Translations under genes and position numbers: made by a program
Shown: positions 21,656-32,000 of the stretch, piece after piece
Layout of the letters: every line of letters starts with the position of its first letter
How positions within the stretch are numbered: the first letter of the stretch is position 1
Notes under the pieces: model-generated
Databases searched by the model: none
What the model saw: the letters and a program-made list of their open reading frames with translations, nothing else
What the model was told of the DNA's origin: nothing
Assembly: GCA_026770575.1 (NCBI GenBank)
Contig: MU657194.1
Coordinates: forward strand, 68,940-118,466
Source of the DNA: Pelagophyceae sp. CCMP2097
Lineage: Eukaryota; Sar; Pelagophyceae
Reading direction: 5' to 3'
Length of the DNA stretch: 49,527 nt

Positions 21656-23256
21656 CTCCAGCTGGCGTGAAGTGGGCAGCGCCGAAATCAAAAGGCCCGA
21701 GGAAATTTCCAAAATCAATTAACTAATTAATTATTAAATATTCTGGACGACGGATGCGCACGCTGCCAGTGGTATGGAAATACTCGCCAATCTACATATT
21801 GAAGCCGATTTACCTCGAAATACCACACAAAATACCAAATTATATCCCAAAATACGTCTATGCAATTTCCGGGTGATATCAGAAAACCCGAGAATTTATA
21901 CATTAAAAATTTGATTTCGGCACTGGAAGTGGGGGCTGGCGAGCCTAGGCCCGACGGCCTTCCCCGAGCCGCCAGGCGAGGTCTGGCGGCTGCGCACGCA
22001 CGCGTGGTACCTCCCGGTCGTGGAACCGGCTTCTTAACAGATCAGTCTGACCGCATCGTGGCTGGGCAGCACTTCAGGCGAGACCATTTTCGGGCACATC
22101 GGCCACAACCCGTGCGCCTCCAGGGGAAAGGGGGCTTGTTATTCCGGGGTGTATACGTCGTGGCGCGTCCGTCGCGACACTCCTGACCTCAGGGGACGTC
22201 GGTGCGCGGCGGGGCGGCGCCTCTCGGTCCGAGGTTTGAGAGGAAAAGCGGACATTGATCCGTTAACCCGACCCAAGTCCGTTCTACCAGTTCTTTAGTT
22301 ATATCCGTTGAAAATTCAAAAATACAAATTCAACAAAATGTGCAAGGCCCTCCTCTCATCGATCGCCAAAGAAGATGGCCGTCGGAGCACAGGCCGAAAA
22401 AGGAGACAGAGCTCCTGATATTAGTTTTTTTTTCTCGAGAAATATCTTGACTCCTTGACCGCACTCGTCTCGAGCCCGCACGGCGATCCCGCATACAAGC
22501 TTGGGGCCGCACCCTTGCCGCGAGGGGTCACCCACGGCCATGCAAATTTTATCCCGGGCCGGTGAGTAGAGCCTGCAATCTGCCTGTGTCAATTGTCGAG
22601 CGATGGGCGCCCTCCAATTCTGCCCCAGTGGCCAAAGTGCCGCACCTCGAGAGCGGTATCCACGCTCAACATAGGAACGAATGGATACCGCTTCCGATGT
22701 GCGGCACTTTTGGCCCTCCTGCCATCAGCGGAAATCATTGGCCATCCTCCGCCATATTTCCGGGTTTCCCCCATTTCGTGGTGGACTTAAAGACCCCGCT
22801 TTGGATTTAATAAACTCCCACATTGCCTTTATTGGCCTCTCCTAATCCCGTGTTTTTTCGGCCTGTGGTGCAAGGACAAAAACCGTTTTTGGCGGCCTCG
22901 GGGTGGCCAAAATACAATCCCCCTCGAGTTTCTGTTTGGGTAGGGGTCGTGAGCTGGCCTCATGCGACCACACATCCTCTTTAAAGTGTCCTGGGCCTCC
23001 CACATGGACGCCAACTAGATCAAAAAGTCACATCTCCTCAGGTATGGAGAATATGGTGTACACGTCTGATTTAGGATGGAAGCTATTTGCAATACAAGCA
23101 CATCTGCTTATAACGTGCACACCTTAGTCGCCGGCGCCGACGACTTGCGATGGTTTTAATATTATTTTGGCGATTTTAGAAGCTTTCCCGAGGACCTAGC
23201 GCCAACATGAAGTATGTAAAGAATCCTTGTCGTGTGCTCATGGCGGCTGCACTTTC
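21656..23256. other. Gene-poor, AT-richer repeat region
   Basis: No coding sequence recognised on either strand. Contains the long hairpin at 22629-22715 described separately. The sequence mixes AT-rich stretches (for example 21715-21915) with GC-rich ones, which fits nested repeats of different age. Confidence 0.45.
22629..22715. repeat. Long imperfect inverted repeat (hairpin)
   Basis: Arms of about 34 bp: GGCCAAAGTGCCGCACCTCG running to AGCGGTATCCA on the left, answered on the right by TGGATACCGCTTCCGATGTG running to TTTTGGCC, with a 19-base spacer. Only a few mismatches. Could be a MITE core or a transcribed hairpin. Confidence 0.7.
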
Positions 23257-23428
23257 CATCGCGGCATCCCGCCGGTACTTGCGGAGATTCCATTTCCGTA
23301 GTGCCCACAGTCAGAGTTAAAACTGTGTTAGGAATCTTAGAGGGTTAGAGTTCCCTCGGAAATGGCAAGGGTTAGAATTCCCTCGGCGGAAATGGAATCT
23401 CCGCAAGCAACGGCGGGATGCCGCGATG
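23257..23428. mobile_element. MITE-like element with about 42-bp terminal inverted repeats
   Basis: The left arm 23257-23300 starts CATCGCGGCATCCCGCCGGT and ends GGAGATTCCATTTCCG; the right arm 23387-23428 is its near-exact reverse complement. The 86-bp interior holds two copies of GGGTTAGAGTTCCCTCGG-like sequence (about 23342-23386). There is no coding capacity. The form is that of a non-autonomous DNA transposon; I see no clear target duplication. Confidence 0.6.
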
Positions 23429-24195
23429 CTTGGGACCGTGCCTCTGTTAGTTGAGGAGCCAAGATCTCAAGTGCAAGGTCAAATCGCGAAAATACGGCCC
23501 CAAAAACGAAATCCGCCACGAAACACCTGCGTAGGGTGATGATGCCTCTGGGCGTATCACCCGACACACGCGTCGGATTCGGGCCGCGAGGAGAGCGTTC
23601 GAAAGCCCGTGACGCGCTCTACAAGCCTGGAGCATGAGCGAGTCTTTTGGACGGCGCGTTTTATGGTTTAGCCCGTCGAAGCGCGCGATTTCAGCTCGGC
23701 GTGTTCGGCGTGTTCGGTCTCTTTTATCGACGCTTCTGGCCCGTGGGCAACCGCCGGTGGAATCCTGATGGCGGCCGGGCCGGCCCGGGCCGCTTTTGGT
23801 GGCCGACTTTTCCAGAGACGGGCGCGCACGTCATCCGAGGGAAATGTCTCGATCCGAATCGAGGCCGTCCCAGCCGCGAGGTCGGACGTGGACGGCCCGG
23901 GCCTCGCGCCAGACCTGCTGGAGCCTCTGTGGCCTTTGTCGGCGCACGGCGTGGCCGAAGAGGACGTGCGGCGACGAAGCGCGGGCAGGGACGTCGACGC
24001 CTTTCCGATGTTTGGGTTCCAGAGCCCCTTCGCTACCATCGATTCGGTTCAGCGCTCTCGGCATCGAGTCCGTATGGCTTCTCGTAGCAACCAAACCGCA
24101 AGTCGACCTTCTACACAGCCTCTTACCGTGGGGAATACCCTGTAATGCTCTCAAAATACTTCCCAGAATGCCTAAAATACCGTGTTTCACTAATG
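23429..24195. other. No gene recognised
   Basis: Follows the MITE-like element and leads to the truncated transposase. Where the DDE catalytic domain of that transposase would be expected on the minus strand, no matching sequence is seen. Open frames on both strands look like chance products of GC-rich DNA. Confidence 0.4.
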
Positions 24196-24867
24196 TCACA
24201 GTATTTTACGATAGGGTGTTCGAGTGTGCAGCTTTTTGACGATGGGCTTCAAGTGCTCGCGCACGGCGGTGCACACGCCGGAGATGTAGCCGACGCTCCG
24301 CCCAAAGAAGCGCTGCATGCCGACGAGGCGGTCTGGGTACGGGAGGCAGTGAAGGTAGATCAGCAGCGCCTCCTCGCCGTCGATTCGGCAGCGGTTCGGC
24401 AGCTTGAAGTCCTCTGGGATGCGCAGGGCCTCGACGAGGCGAGGAATGTCGCAGCGCGCAAAGCGGAAGAAGTCGTAGAACTCGCCGGCCGACACGCGCG
24501 GCTGGAGGTTCTCGCCGTAGTTCGACGCGGCGCCATAAAGGATGGCGCTGCGTTCGGTGCCGTCACCATTTTCGAGCACGGGCACCCGCTTCAGCAGGCC
24601 CCGAGCCCACCAGGTCTTCAATTGCTTCAGGCGACGTACCGACGGGCCGCTCTTGCTCATAGCATAGAAGAGCACCGACAAGGTAGCCTTGCGCGCGACG
24701 TCGGGCTCGCGGCTGATCGCGAGCAGACACGCGACCTGCGCAGCCCGGCCGGACCTCCTAGGTCGTCTGGGCATCGCACACCGCCGAGGGCCGCCCGCCG
24801 ACGGCCCGACAGTCGCCCCAAGGCCGCCCGACGAGTCGCCCCGGGCACACTGGCAGTTCCCGTGCAC
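24196..24867 (-). mobile_element. Truncated PIF/Harbinger-like transposase fragment
   Basis: The minus-strand frame runs from 24867, with a likely ATG at 24660, to a stop at 24196-24198. Seen: the N-terminal helical domain of Harbinger-type (DDE_Tnp_4) transposases, with EFYDFFRFARCDIPRLVEAL, then GEEALLIYLHCLPYPDRL, then MQRFFGRSVGYISGVCTAV. In family members this is followed by the DDE catalytic domain, which is missing. The fragment therefore cannot transpose by itself. SINE copy B begins about 75 bp beyond the 5' end of the frame. Alternatively it is a domesticated N-terminal domain. Confidence 0.6.
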
Positions 24868-24941
24868 GATTCAAAAGGAGCGCAAATTCGGTCTAACGGG
24901 CACACCAACGAACACTGCGAGTCCGTTACAACGGCCCGACG

Positions 24942-25421
24942 TATTACAAGAGCGCGCCGGAGGCACACGGAGGACCCGAAGGATACAGCCAAATCCCATT
25001 GCAATGCCCACGTAAATAATTGAAATTATTTAACTAATCGCTGAACTTTCAAATCCTCCTTATCTTTATTTTTATTATTTTATTTCTTATTGAGCTATTT
25101 ATTTTTTCTTTTTTTTGCGGCCGACCAGATTCGAACCTGTGACCAAAAACTTCTTCTATGATGATTCCGATGAGGCTCCTGCTCGACCTCAACTCCCAAT
25201 TTTAGCAATCGCATCAACCACCAATCGCTAAATCGGCCGAGTTGCTGTTTTTTTTCTTCCCAAAGGTGGAACCTCACGGATGGACCCGGCGACAGACAGA
25301 CAAACAGACAAACAGACGGACAGACAGACATAATTGCCCCTGGTAATCCTTCAATCAAAGGACCCGAAGGGCCCTTGCCGTAAACTGACGTTGAATAAAC
25401 GGCAAGGACCCTTCGGGTCCT
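24942..25421 (-). repeat. tRNA-derived SINE-like element, copy B
   Basis: Same element as at 5251-5732, inverted. Differs by a few substitutions and small indels (A-run and TGTC-run lengths). Carries box B GGTTCGAATC and the terminal GGACCCGAAGGGTCC palindrome in the same state as copy A. No target-site duplication seen. Confidence 0.78.
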
Positions 25422-25927
25422 GAACAAGTTCGATAGGATATTAATTTGATATTTTCCGATGTGATACGATAGGGTATCAATTCGATAGGGTACAATTGTA
25501 GGAATTCCTATCACTTTGAGCTGAAGATCTCTAGGAATTATTCCTACAATTGGAATTCCTAGGAATTCCTATTCGCCAAATTAATTTAAAACTCGCCAGG
25601 GGATCGGGCGACTGGCGCCCATCACACGTCGCCAGACCCCTCGCCCTTGCCGGAGCCGCCGCCGCGGGGGGCGGCCGACCCTTCGGCCGCTCGCCGCGCG
25701 GGCCGCGCCGTCCGCCGCGGCGCCCCGCGAATCGATCACTACCAACCGCTGATGACGAAGATAGCTTTCCTGGGGGTATGAGAGTCGCAACCACGGGCGC
25801 GGGCGGCACGCGTGCCGCCCCGCCCTTGCGCCGCAGTGCTTAGACCGTAAAGCTTACGAAGCGTCCCGACTTTCCTTCGGGGTTTTTGAAGCGCGCCGCG
25901 TGCCGCCGCACCTCGTCTGCTAGGCCG
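25422..25927. other. Palindrome-rich spacer before SPC25
   Basis: Starts with an AT-rich, highly palindromic stretch (25430-25575) with AGGAATTCCT at 25500-25509 and 25561-25570 and repeated ACAATTG. Then turns GC-rich and includes the probable SPC25 promoter. No gene seen. Confidence 0.5.
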
Positions 25928-26569
25928 ATGACGGCGTTCGCGACGGCGTCGGAGGCGGACGCGCACGACCGCGTCACGGCGTGGGCGCAGGCGTGCTCGG
26001 CGGAGCTGTCGGCAGTGGCGGCGCAGTCGACGGACGAGACCAACAACGCCAAAGCCCACCTCGCGCAGCTGCGCAAGAGGCTTGATGTCTCGGCGGCGGC
26101 GCTCCAAAGGGAGCGCGAGCTCTCGGCGCTGCGCCTGAAGATCTCCGAGGCGCGTTCAGCCGTCGACGCTTTAAGGCAGGAGGTCGCGGCCAAGGAGTCT
26201 GAAGTGTTGGCCAAGCACCAGCTCGACGCCGACGCCGAGGCGCACCGTTTGCGCGCCGCCGAGCTGCGGCGCGGCACGGCGCCGCAGCGCGACCTGGCCG
26301 CGTTTTGCCACCTCGGCCTCGACTTTGACGGCACGGGTGACGGGGCACTGCAGCTGCGGTTCCGGGGTGTCGACTCCCGCGAGCCGGCCCGCGAGTTTTT
26401 CGCCGACGTCGACGTCGACTCGCGCGACGAGTACGCGCTCCGCAGCACGTATCCGACGCTGGCGCCAGCCGCGGCGCGGCGCCTGGTGGACGGCGTCAAT
26501 TCGTCGAACAACTTTGGCAGATTCGTGCGCGGCCTACGCGCTGAGTTCCGAGCCGCCCTCGCTGCCTGA
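25928..26569 (+). CDS. SPC25: Kinetochore protein Spc25 (NDC80 complex)
   Basis: One exon, 213 residues. Spc25 pairs with Spc24 and anchors the NDC80 complex to the inner kinetochore. Seen: a helical coiled-coil stretch (about residues 25-105, for example AKAHLAQLRKRLDVSAAALQ) and a C-terminal RWD-type globular domain: LAAFCHLGLDFDGTGDGALQ, then LRFRGVDSREPAREFFADV, then YPTLAPAAARRLVDGVNSSN and a final FGRFVRGLRAEF helix, which is the Spc25 pattern. Length fits the family (about 200-230). The frame stays open upstream to 25886 without an ATG, so 25928 is the first ATG. Intronless, unlike most genes here. Confidence 0.85.
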   Translation: MTAFATASEADAHDRVTAWAQACSAELSAVAAQSTDETNNAKAHLAQLRKRLDVSAAALQRERELSALRLKISEARSAVDALRQEVAAKESEVLAKHQLDADAEAHRLRAAELRRGTAPQRDLAAFCHLGLDFDGTGDGALQLRFRGVDSREPAREFFADVDVDSRDEYALRSTYPTLAPAAARRLVDGVNSSNNFGRFVRGLRAEFRAALAA

Positions 26570-27069
26570 GCTGCCCCGGGAGCTTAAGGAGTCTCTAAAA
26601 CCTGTTGATGTTCCCCTGCGCGGAGAGCCGCCTCCGGGGAGCACGGTAACTGGAGAGCTTTTGCTTTCATGCAACCCGTCGAGTCGACCGCACATTCAAA
26701 TGTGGTAGACTCGTGATTTTCAGAGAATATGGTTACGGTGTGGCTGGTCTGAACCCGGACAGGAGAGGGTCCTGGCGTGAGTTATCCTCCAACCGTACAT
26801 TACGCAGTGCGGTAAGTCGTAGAGAATGCGCGTACGCGCGAACGCAGTGCGCGCCGCCGGCGAGGTGCGGGAGGCTAAAGCGCGTGCGCGGACCCAACAC
26901 GTAGCACATGGTAAAATACTGGTATTTTACCTCGCCTTTTGTGTGGCCTTTTACCAGGAGAGCGCGCCGCCCCTCCGTCAAACGCGCAGTCGACCGGCGG
27001 AGCCGATGTCGAATGTGCGGAGCACGTTCCCATGAAATCCCAAGGGATTAACCGCGCCGAGTTGTCGAG
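26570..27069. other. Intergenic with a perfect hairpin
   Basis: At 26910-26931 the perfect inverted repeat GGTAAAATAC-TG-GTATTTTACC occurs. Upstream exons of the cysteine-rich protein at 27070-27258 may be here but none can be fixed. Confidence 0.35.
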
Positions 27070-27258
27070 ACCCGGGTATCGCGCGCGCCGACGCCACCGC
27101 CGACGCCCGCGCCGACGACGGCCGAGGTGTCATGCTCCTCGGACACGGAATGCCCGCCGGGCAGCAGCTGCGTCTTTGCGGGCCGCCGCGCGCTCAAGGG
27201 CGGCGGCTCATTCCCACGCGCGGGCGTGTGCAAGAGCGCGCGCATCAACTTTTTTTGA
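27070..27258 (+). CDS. Last exon of an unidentified cysteine-rich, probably extracellular protein
   Basis: In-frame segment with a T/P-rich linker (TPPPTPAPTTAEVSCSSDTE) followed by evenly spaced cysteines (CSSDTECPPGSSC, then AGVCK) and a stop at 27256-27258. An upstream in-frame TAA shows that the segment must begin at an acceptor; GTCGAG|ACC at 27070 is a guess. The pattern resembles small disulphide modules of secreted proteins. The 5' part of the gene was not found. Confidence 0.35.
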   Translation, partial: TRVSRAPTPPPTPAPTTAEVSCSSDTECPPGSSCVFAGRRALKGGGSFPRAGVCKSARINFF

Positions 27259-27868
27259 TGCGCGCGTTCTACGCCGACCGGCACCTTGCGTCGCCGGTGC
27301 CGCCGTCCCTGTCGAATGCGCCGCGCACCGCGGCTCGGGTATTCGTTCACAAAGGACGTGGCTCGGCGGGCCGAGCGGATTCGGGAACGCTGAGACGTCG
27401 CAGCAGAGGGGAATTCCGCCTCGCGACCCACTCATTAATTTTTCTTCCCCGACATCCTTCTGATCCACCGAGGCTGCTCGAGTCGACCGGCAGGGCCTCC
27501 GCACCCTTGTGCGAGCGGTGCCAGCACGGTTTGAACACGGTCGAGAGCGGCCATTTTGACAGTTTGACCCGCGACCGCAGAGGCACCGCCCCGAACGGAG
27601 CGAAGAGAGCGCGCGCTGAGCGCTCGCGCTTCGGAGACGGTGCGAGGCTCCCGACGTGCGAGTCGGTGCGACGAGCCCTGTCGCCAAACTGAATCATTGG
27701 AATTCCGGCGATCTCCGCAGCTTTGCAAGGCTTTGCACGACCCGGTCTGGTCGAACCGGGGTGATCGGCGCCTCCTCGACTCACCTCGAGTCGGGGTCCG
27801 CGGCAGCCCTGCCCCCCTCGCGCGACCCCGCTCGGCGCCGCTCGGCGGCGAGCACACGAGGCGGGTCC
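27259..27868. other. Upstream region of the PHD-type dioxygenase gene
   Basis: GC-rich; open frames on both strands but no family resemblance or codon bias. Starts with an 8-T run and CGCGCATC/GATGCGCG inverted repeat (27239-27267). Probably promoter and leader. Confidence 0.35.
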
Positions 27869-28858
27869 ATGCGGGTCTCGCCGTGGCTGGCGCTGGTTTG
27901 GCTCGTACGCGTGTGCCCCGGCGTGACCGCGCTGGCGCGGCCCAAGGCGGCGCGGCCCGCCGCGAAGCCCCGCGGGACGCAGCCGTCGCGGGCCAAGGGC
28001 TTTGCGGCGGCGCCGGCGCCTTCACCGCCGCCGCCGCCGGTCGGGGTCGTCGGCGCCGCCGCGCCGGTTTCGACCATGGACGCGCATATGGCCGCCGTGC
28101 GCGGCAGCGTCGACGCGCACGCCATCGCGCTCTGCGAGGCCCTCGCGGCTGACCGCGAAGCGGGTTTCTTTTCGACAGAGGCTTTTCTCGGTCCGGCTGC
28201 CGTCGCGGCGATGCTATTAGAGGCGCGGTCGCTCGGGGCGACCATGGCGGCGTCGCATTCGACGCGGTGGGACGCGGCCGCCGGCGAGACGGTGACGTAC
28301 GCCAAGGTGGGCGTGCGGGCAACGCAGGTCCTCGGCGGCGTGGAAGCGTACGAGGCGACGCCCCGCCTCGTAGAGTACGTCGTTTCCGTCACGGCGGCCC
28401 TCTCGGCCGCGCTCAACGCCGGCTTCGAATCGCGGAGAGACGCCGGCGCATACGGGCTCCCGAAACTCGACGCGAAACGGCAGACGAACAAGCTCGCCGT
28501 CTGCGATGAGGTCGGCGCGTCGTACGCAAAGCATGTCGACAACGGCGGCGGCGGCGACCCGCGAATTATCACCGTCATCCTCTACCTATCCGGCGCCGAC
28601 GGTGGGGAGCTCCGCGCCTTTGACCAGGAACCGAGCGGCGAGACGCTCGTATTATCGCCGCGAGCGGGCACGCTCGTCGCGTTCTGGAGCGACGGCCTCG
28701 TCCACGACGTGGCGCCGCTCCGTGGATGCGACGGGCCAGAGGGCTTCCGCTGGGCGCTCACCGTCTGGCTCTGCGCCGCGGACTTGGCGGACGTTCGGCC
28801 AACGCCGCAACAAGTCCTCGACCGACACTTCCCAGACGCGCTCCCGAATTCGACGTAA
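27869..28858 (+). CDS. 2-oxoglutarate/Fe(II) dioxygenase, PHD/EGLN-type prolyl hydroxylase, secretory
   Basis: One exon, 329 residues. PHD-type enzymes hydroxylate prolines using oxygen, 2-oxoglutarate and iron. Seen: an N-terminal signal peptide (MRVSPWLALVWLVRVCPGVT), a basic/proline-rich linker, then the double-stranded beta-helix with the iron ligands H-x-D in YAKHVDNGGGGDPRIITVIL and the distal H in WSDGLVHDVAP, and the 2-oxoglutarate-binding R in FRWALTVWL. IITVILYLSGADGGELRAF is typical of the EGLN/PHD branch. A signal peptide is unusual for EGLN-type enzymes, which are cytosolic or nuclear in animals. The frame is open upstream to 27656, but the codon use and signal peptide favour the ATG at 27869. 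A second enzyme of this superfamily lies at 44883-45828. Confidence 0.83.
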   Translation: MRVSPWLALVWLVRVCPGVTALARPKAARPAAKPRGTQPSRAKGFAAAPAPSPPPPPVGVVGAAAPVSTMDAHMAAVRGSVDAHAIALCEALAADREAGFFSTEAFLGPAAVAAMLLEARSLGATMAASHSTRWDAAAGETVTYAKVGVRATQVLGGVEAYEATPRLVEYVVSVTAALSAALNAGFESRRDAGAYGLPKLDAKRQTNKLAVCDEVGASYAKHVDNGGGGDPRIITVILYLSGADGGELRAFDQEPSGETLVLSPRAGTLVAFWSDGLVHDVAPLRGCDGPEGFRWALTVWLCAADLADVRPTPQQVLDRHFPDALPNST

Positions 28859-29068
28859 ACCATGGCGTGCCTTTGCGGGGCGCGTTTCCTCTGTGGCGCT
28901 CGCCGGAAAGGCGGTGGTTCAAGCATCTTGGGAACGTTGCCGCGTATAGAGAGACGGACCCAACCGCCCCTCGGATGCGCAATCCGAATGCGTCATACCA
29001 CATTGAATACCTTTGAGCGCATCTTTACGGATCCGCCGCGGCGAAGCGCCGGAGCGGCGGGGCCCCGG

Positions 29069-32000
29069 TCACGACGAGTACATGAGGAGCCTTCGCTTCT
29101 TGTGCGTGACGCGCTTCTTCGGCGCAGAACGTTCCTTCGGCGCAGAACGTTCCCGCGGCGGCGCGGCGGCGCCGGCCTTGCGCTGCTGCTCGCGCGAGAT
29201 GAGCGCCGTGTCGTGGACGAGCTTGAAGCCGCCGCAGCCGATTGGGATGGGGATGCCTACGGAGGCGCGTCCGCCGGCGGACCGCGGCGGCGCGCGCACC
29301 CACGACGCACCCATGATAATGCACTCGGAGACGCCGACGATGGTGTCCTTGCGGCCATGCGCCGCAGCTTCGAAGAGGTGGTCCGTCCTGCGGGGCGCCG
29401 CGCTTTGCGCGGGGCGGTCGGTAGGCGGGGCGGCTCACGTGCGTTCGAACGAGGCGAGCATGAGGACGCTCTCTCGCATTTTGCTCACGCCGAAGCGGGT
29501 GATGCCGAGGACCACTCCCTTGAAGGTCATGACGTCGGAGAGGAGCATTAAATGGCGTTTGTCGATTCCTATCCCGTACGCGCCCATGATGTAGCTAATC
29601 TCGTTGGCAATCGTCGCGCGCGCAGCCTCGATGCCCAAGACCAACTCGATCTCCGCGACGTGGTTCGTCGTCGTCTCCTGGCCCCGCACGCCGGGCGCGC
29701 CCATGACGTCGAGCAAGCCGTAGCCCTCGACGAGCAAGTGGTACACGGCGGCCTTGTCGTCCTCGTTGACGACGGCGCGGTTGATGCTCGCGACGCCGCA
29801 GACGACGATCTTCGGCAGCTCGCTCTTCAGAGTCTGCATTGCAAACAGGGTCCGGTCGTCGTTTTGCGAATCTCGGTCCTCATCCAACCCATTGGCCCCG
29901 GCGGACTTGGCGGCGCCAGAGGCGCGCGCCTTGATGGCCTTGTTCGCCGACGCCAAAGAGAGCGTCGCGTCGTCGTCCGGGAGGAGGATGCGAAGCGTGT
30001 CGATGTGATGCGGATGGAGTAAAACGTGCTGCGGCTTCAGCGCCCGCAGAATAGGCGGCGCGCGTCCCGTAAAAGAAGTGGCCGCGTTCAATACGGCGTG
30101 CCTCGTCTTCTCCGCGGTGACGTTGAGTTGCAATTCCGCAATGAGGCGCATGTCGAGCTTGACGGAGATGTAGCACCCGTTCGGCCCGTAAACCTCCTTG
30201 ATGCACTGCGCCACTTCACCAAGAGTCGTCTTCTCCAGCCGGGCCTTGACCACTCTCGCGGAAGTCTTGGAAGTCGCGTTGTCCAGAGCGGCGGTGATGA
30301 TCGGGGTGGAAATGTTTTTCGACGCGTTAATAATCTCCGTGAGGCGCGGCACCCCAAGCGTCACGTTCATGGAAGCGACGCCCGCGAAGTGAAACGTCTT
30401 CAGCGTCATCTGCGTGCCCGGCTCGGAGATGCACTGCGCGCCCACCGCGCCCACGGCCTCGCCGGGCTCCACGACGGACCGTGCGTACTTCTCCACGGCC
30501 ATATCCAGAAACGCCTCCAACTGCGTCGAAGTCAGCGAGGCCTCGTACCTGAACCGCGCCGCGACGGCCAGAGCCTCGACCGCGCCGAGGCCCGAAGATT
30601 CTAGGTCCTCGACGATGTTGCGGTAGTCCGCAGTCACCTTGACCAGATAGTCCGCCACGTCGCGCGCGTACCTACGCCACCCGTCAAAACCAAGTCCAAC
30701 ACGCTCGTTGGACGCACTTGGTGTGGCGCACGGCGCGCCTCTTGGGCGTCTTCCAAAAGTCGGTCAAAATCGCCTTCGTCGCCGGCTTGGCCGAAGCAGG
30801 GTCGGCCCAGGCGGCAATGATCAGCGGCTCGATTTCGGCCGCCTCGGAGCCCGTGGTGCCCTCTGCCAAACGGACGGCAAAGTCCTCGACGGCGCGCGGG
30901 TCCAGCGGGTCTTCCGCGCGCGCGGCGTCCTGGGATTGGGCGCGGACGTTGAGCAAGAGTCGGTCGAAATTCGTCGGACCGACTTCCGTCTCCATGTTGA
31001 CGGGCGAGAGGCCATCGTCGCCGTACTGCAGTTGGACGATTGCCGTTTCACTATTGCGCACGGTCCCGTCGTACAGCTGCGACAGGTCCTCCAGCGCCTT
31101 CATCAGCCGTCGAGCCATGTAGCCCGTCTGCGCCGTCTTCACCGCCGTGTCGACGAGGCCCTCGCGCCCGCCCATCGTGTGGAAGAAGAATTCAGTCGCG
31201 CTGAGCCCCGAGAAGAAGGAAGAGGCGACAAAGCCCTTGGCCGCCGGCTCCAGGGCCTTTGAAATGGCAAAGTGCGGCAGCGTCCGCGCCGCAAAGCCGT
31301 TTGCGATGCGTTTGCCGTCGACGGCCTGCTGCCCCAAGCAGGCAATCATCTGAGAGACGTTGATCGCGGACCCTTTGGAGCCGCACTCTGCCATGATTCG
31401 AGGCGAGTTGGACCGCGGCAGCTGGTCCTTCATCAATCCTTTGCCCGCCTGCTCTCGAACAGCGCCGAGCAGGCCCGTGAGTTCGGCTTCTAAAGATTGC
31501 TGCGCGTTGCAGCCCGGCTTGAGCGGCAGCGTCCCCGCCTCGAACTGCGCGATCTGCGACTCGGCCTCGTCAAGGCCGTCACGCATCAGTCGAGCCTTCA
31601 GTTTGAGCACGTCCTTTGAAGGCGTCACGTCGTCGATGCCGATCGAAAAGCCGCGGTGGTAGCCCAGATACCTAGGGCCCGCATTCAAGAGTCGTCCACG
31701 ACTCGTCTTTGAGAAGAGGGGGCCGCGTCACCGGCTCACCGGCTGGCGAGCTTTGCGAAGCGGTCCATGCAGCGCGCGGCCGCCAACGCGCCGTGGTCGC
31801 GGACTAAGGCGTAGACGAGGCCCCCTTTGCACCCTTCTCCGATGGTCTTTTTTGCAATGTTGCCGCACAAGAGCTGTGACTGCCGGACCACAACCCAGCC
31901 GTCGGCGGGGCACAAGTCCTCGCCCTTGCCGCAGTAGTTCCTTTCGGCGAGTTCAAAATTGACCAACGGCCAACCAATTTCGCCGCCGTCGTCAAACGCC

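Noticed and set aside
21006..21726. Open frames crossing the N gap
   Set aside because: They exist only because N was translated as X.
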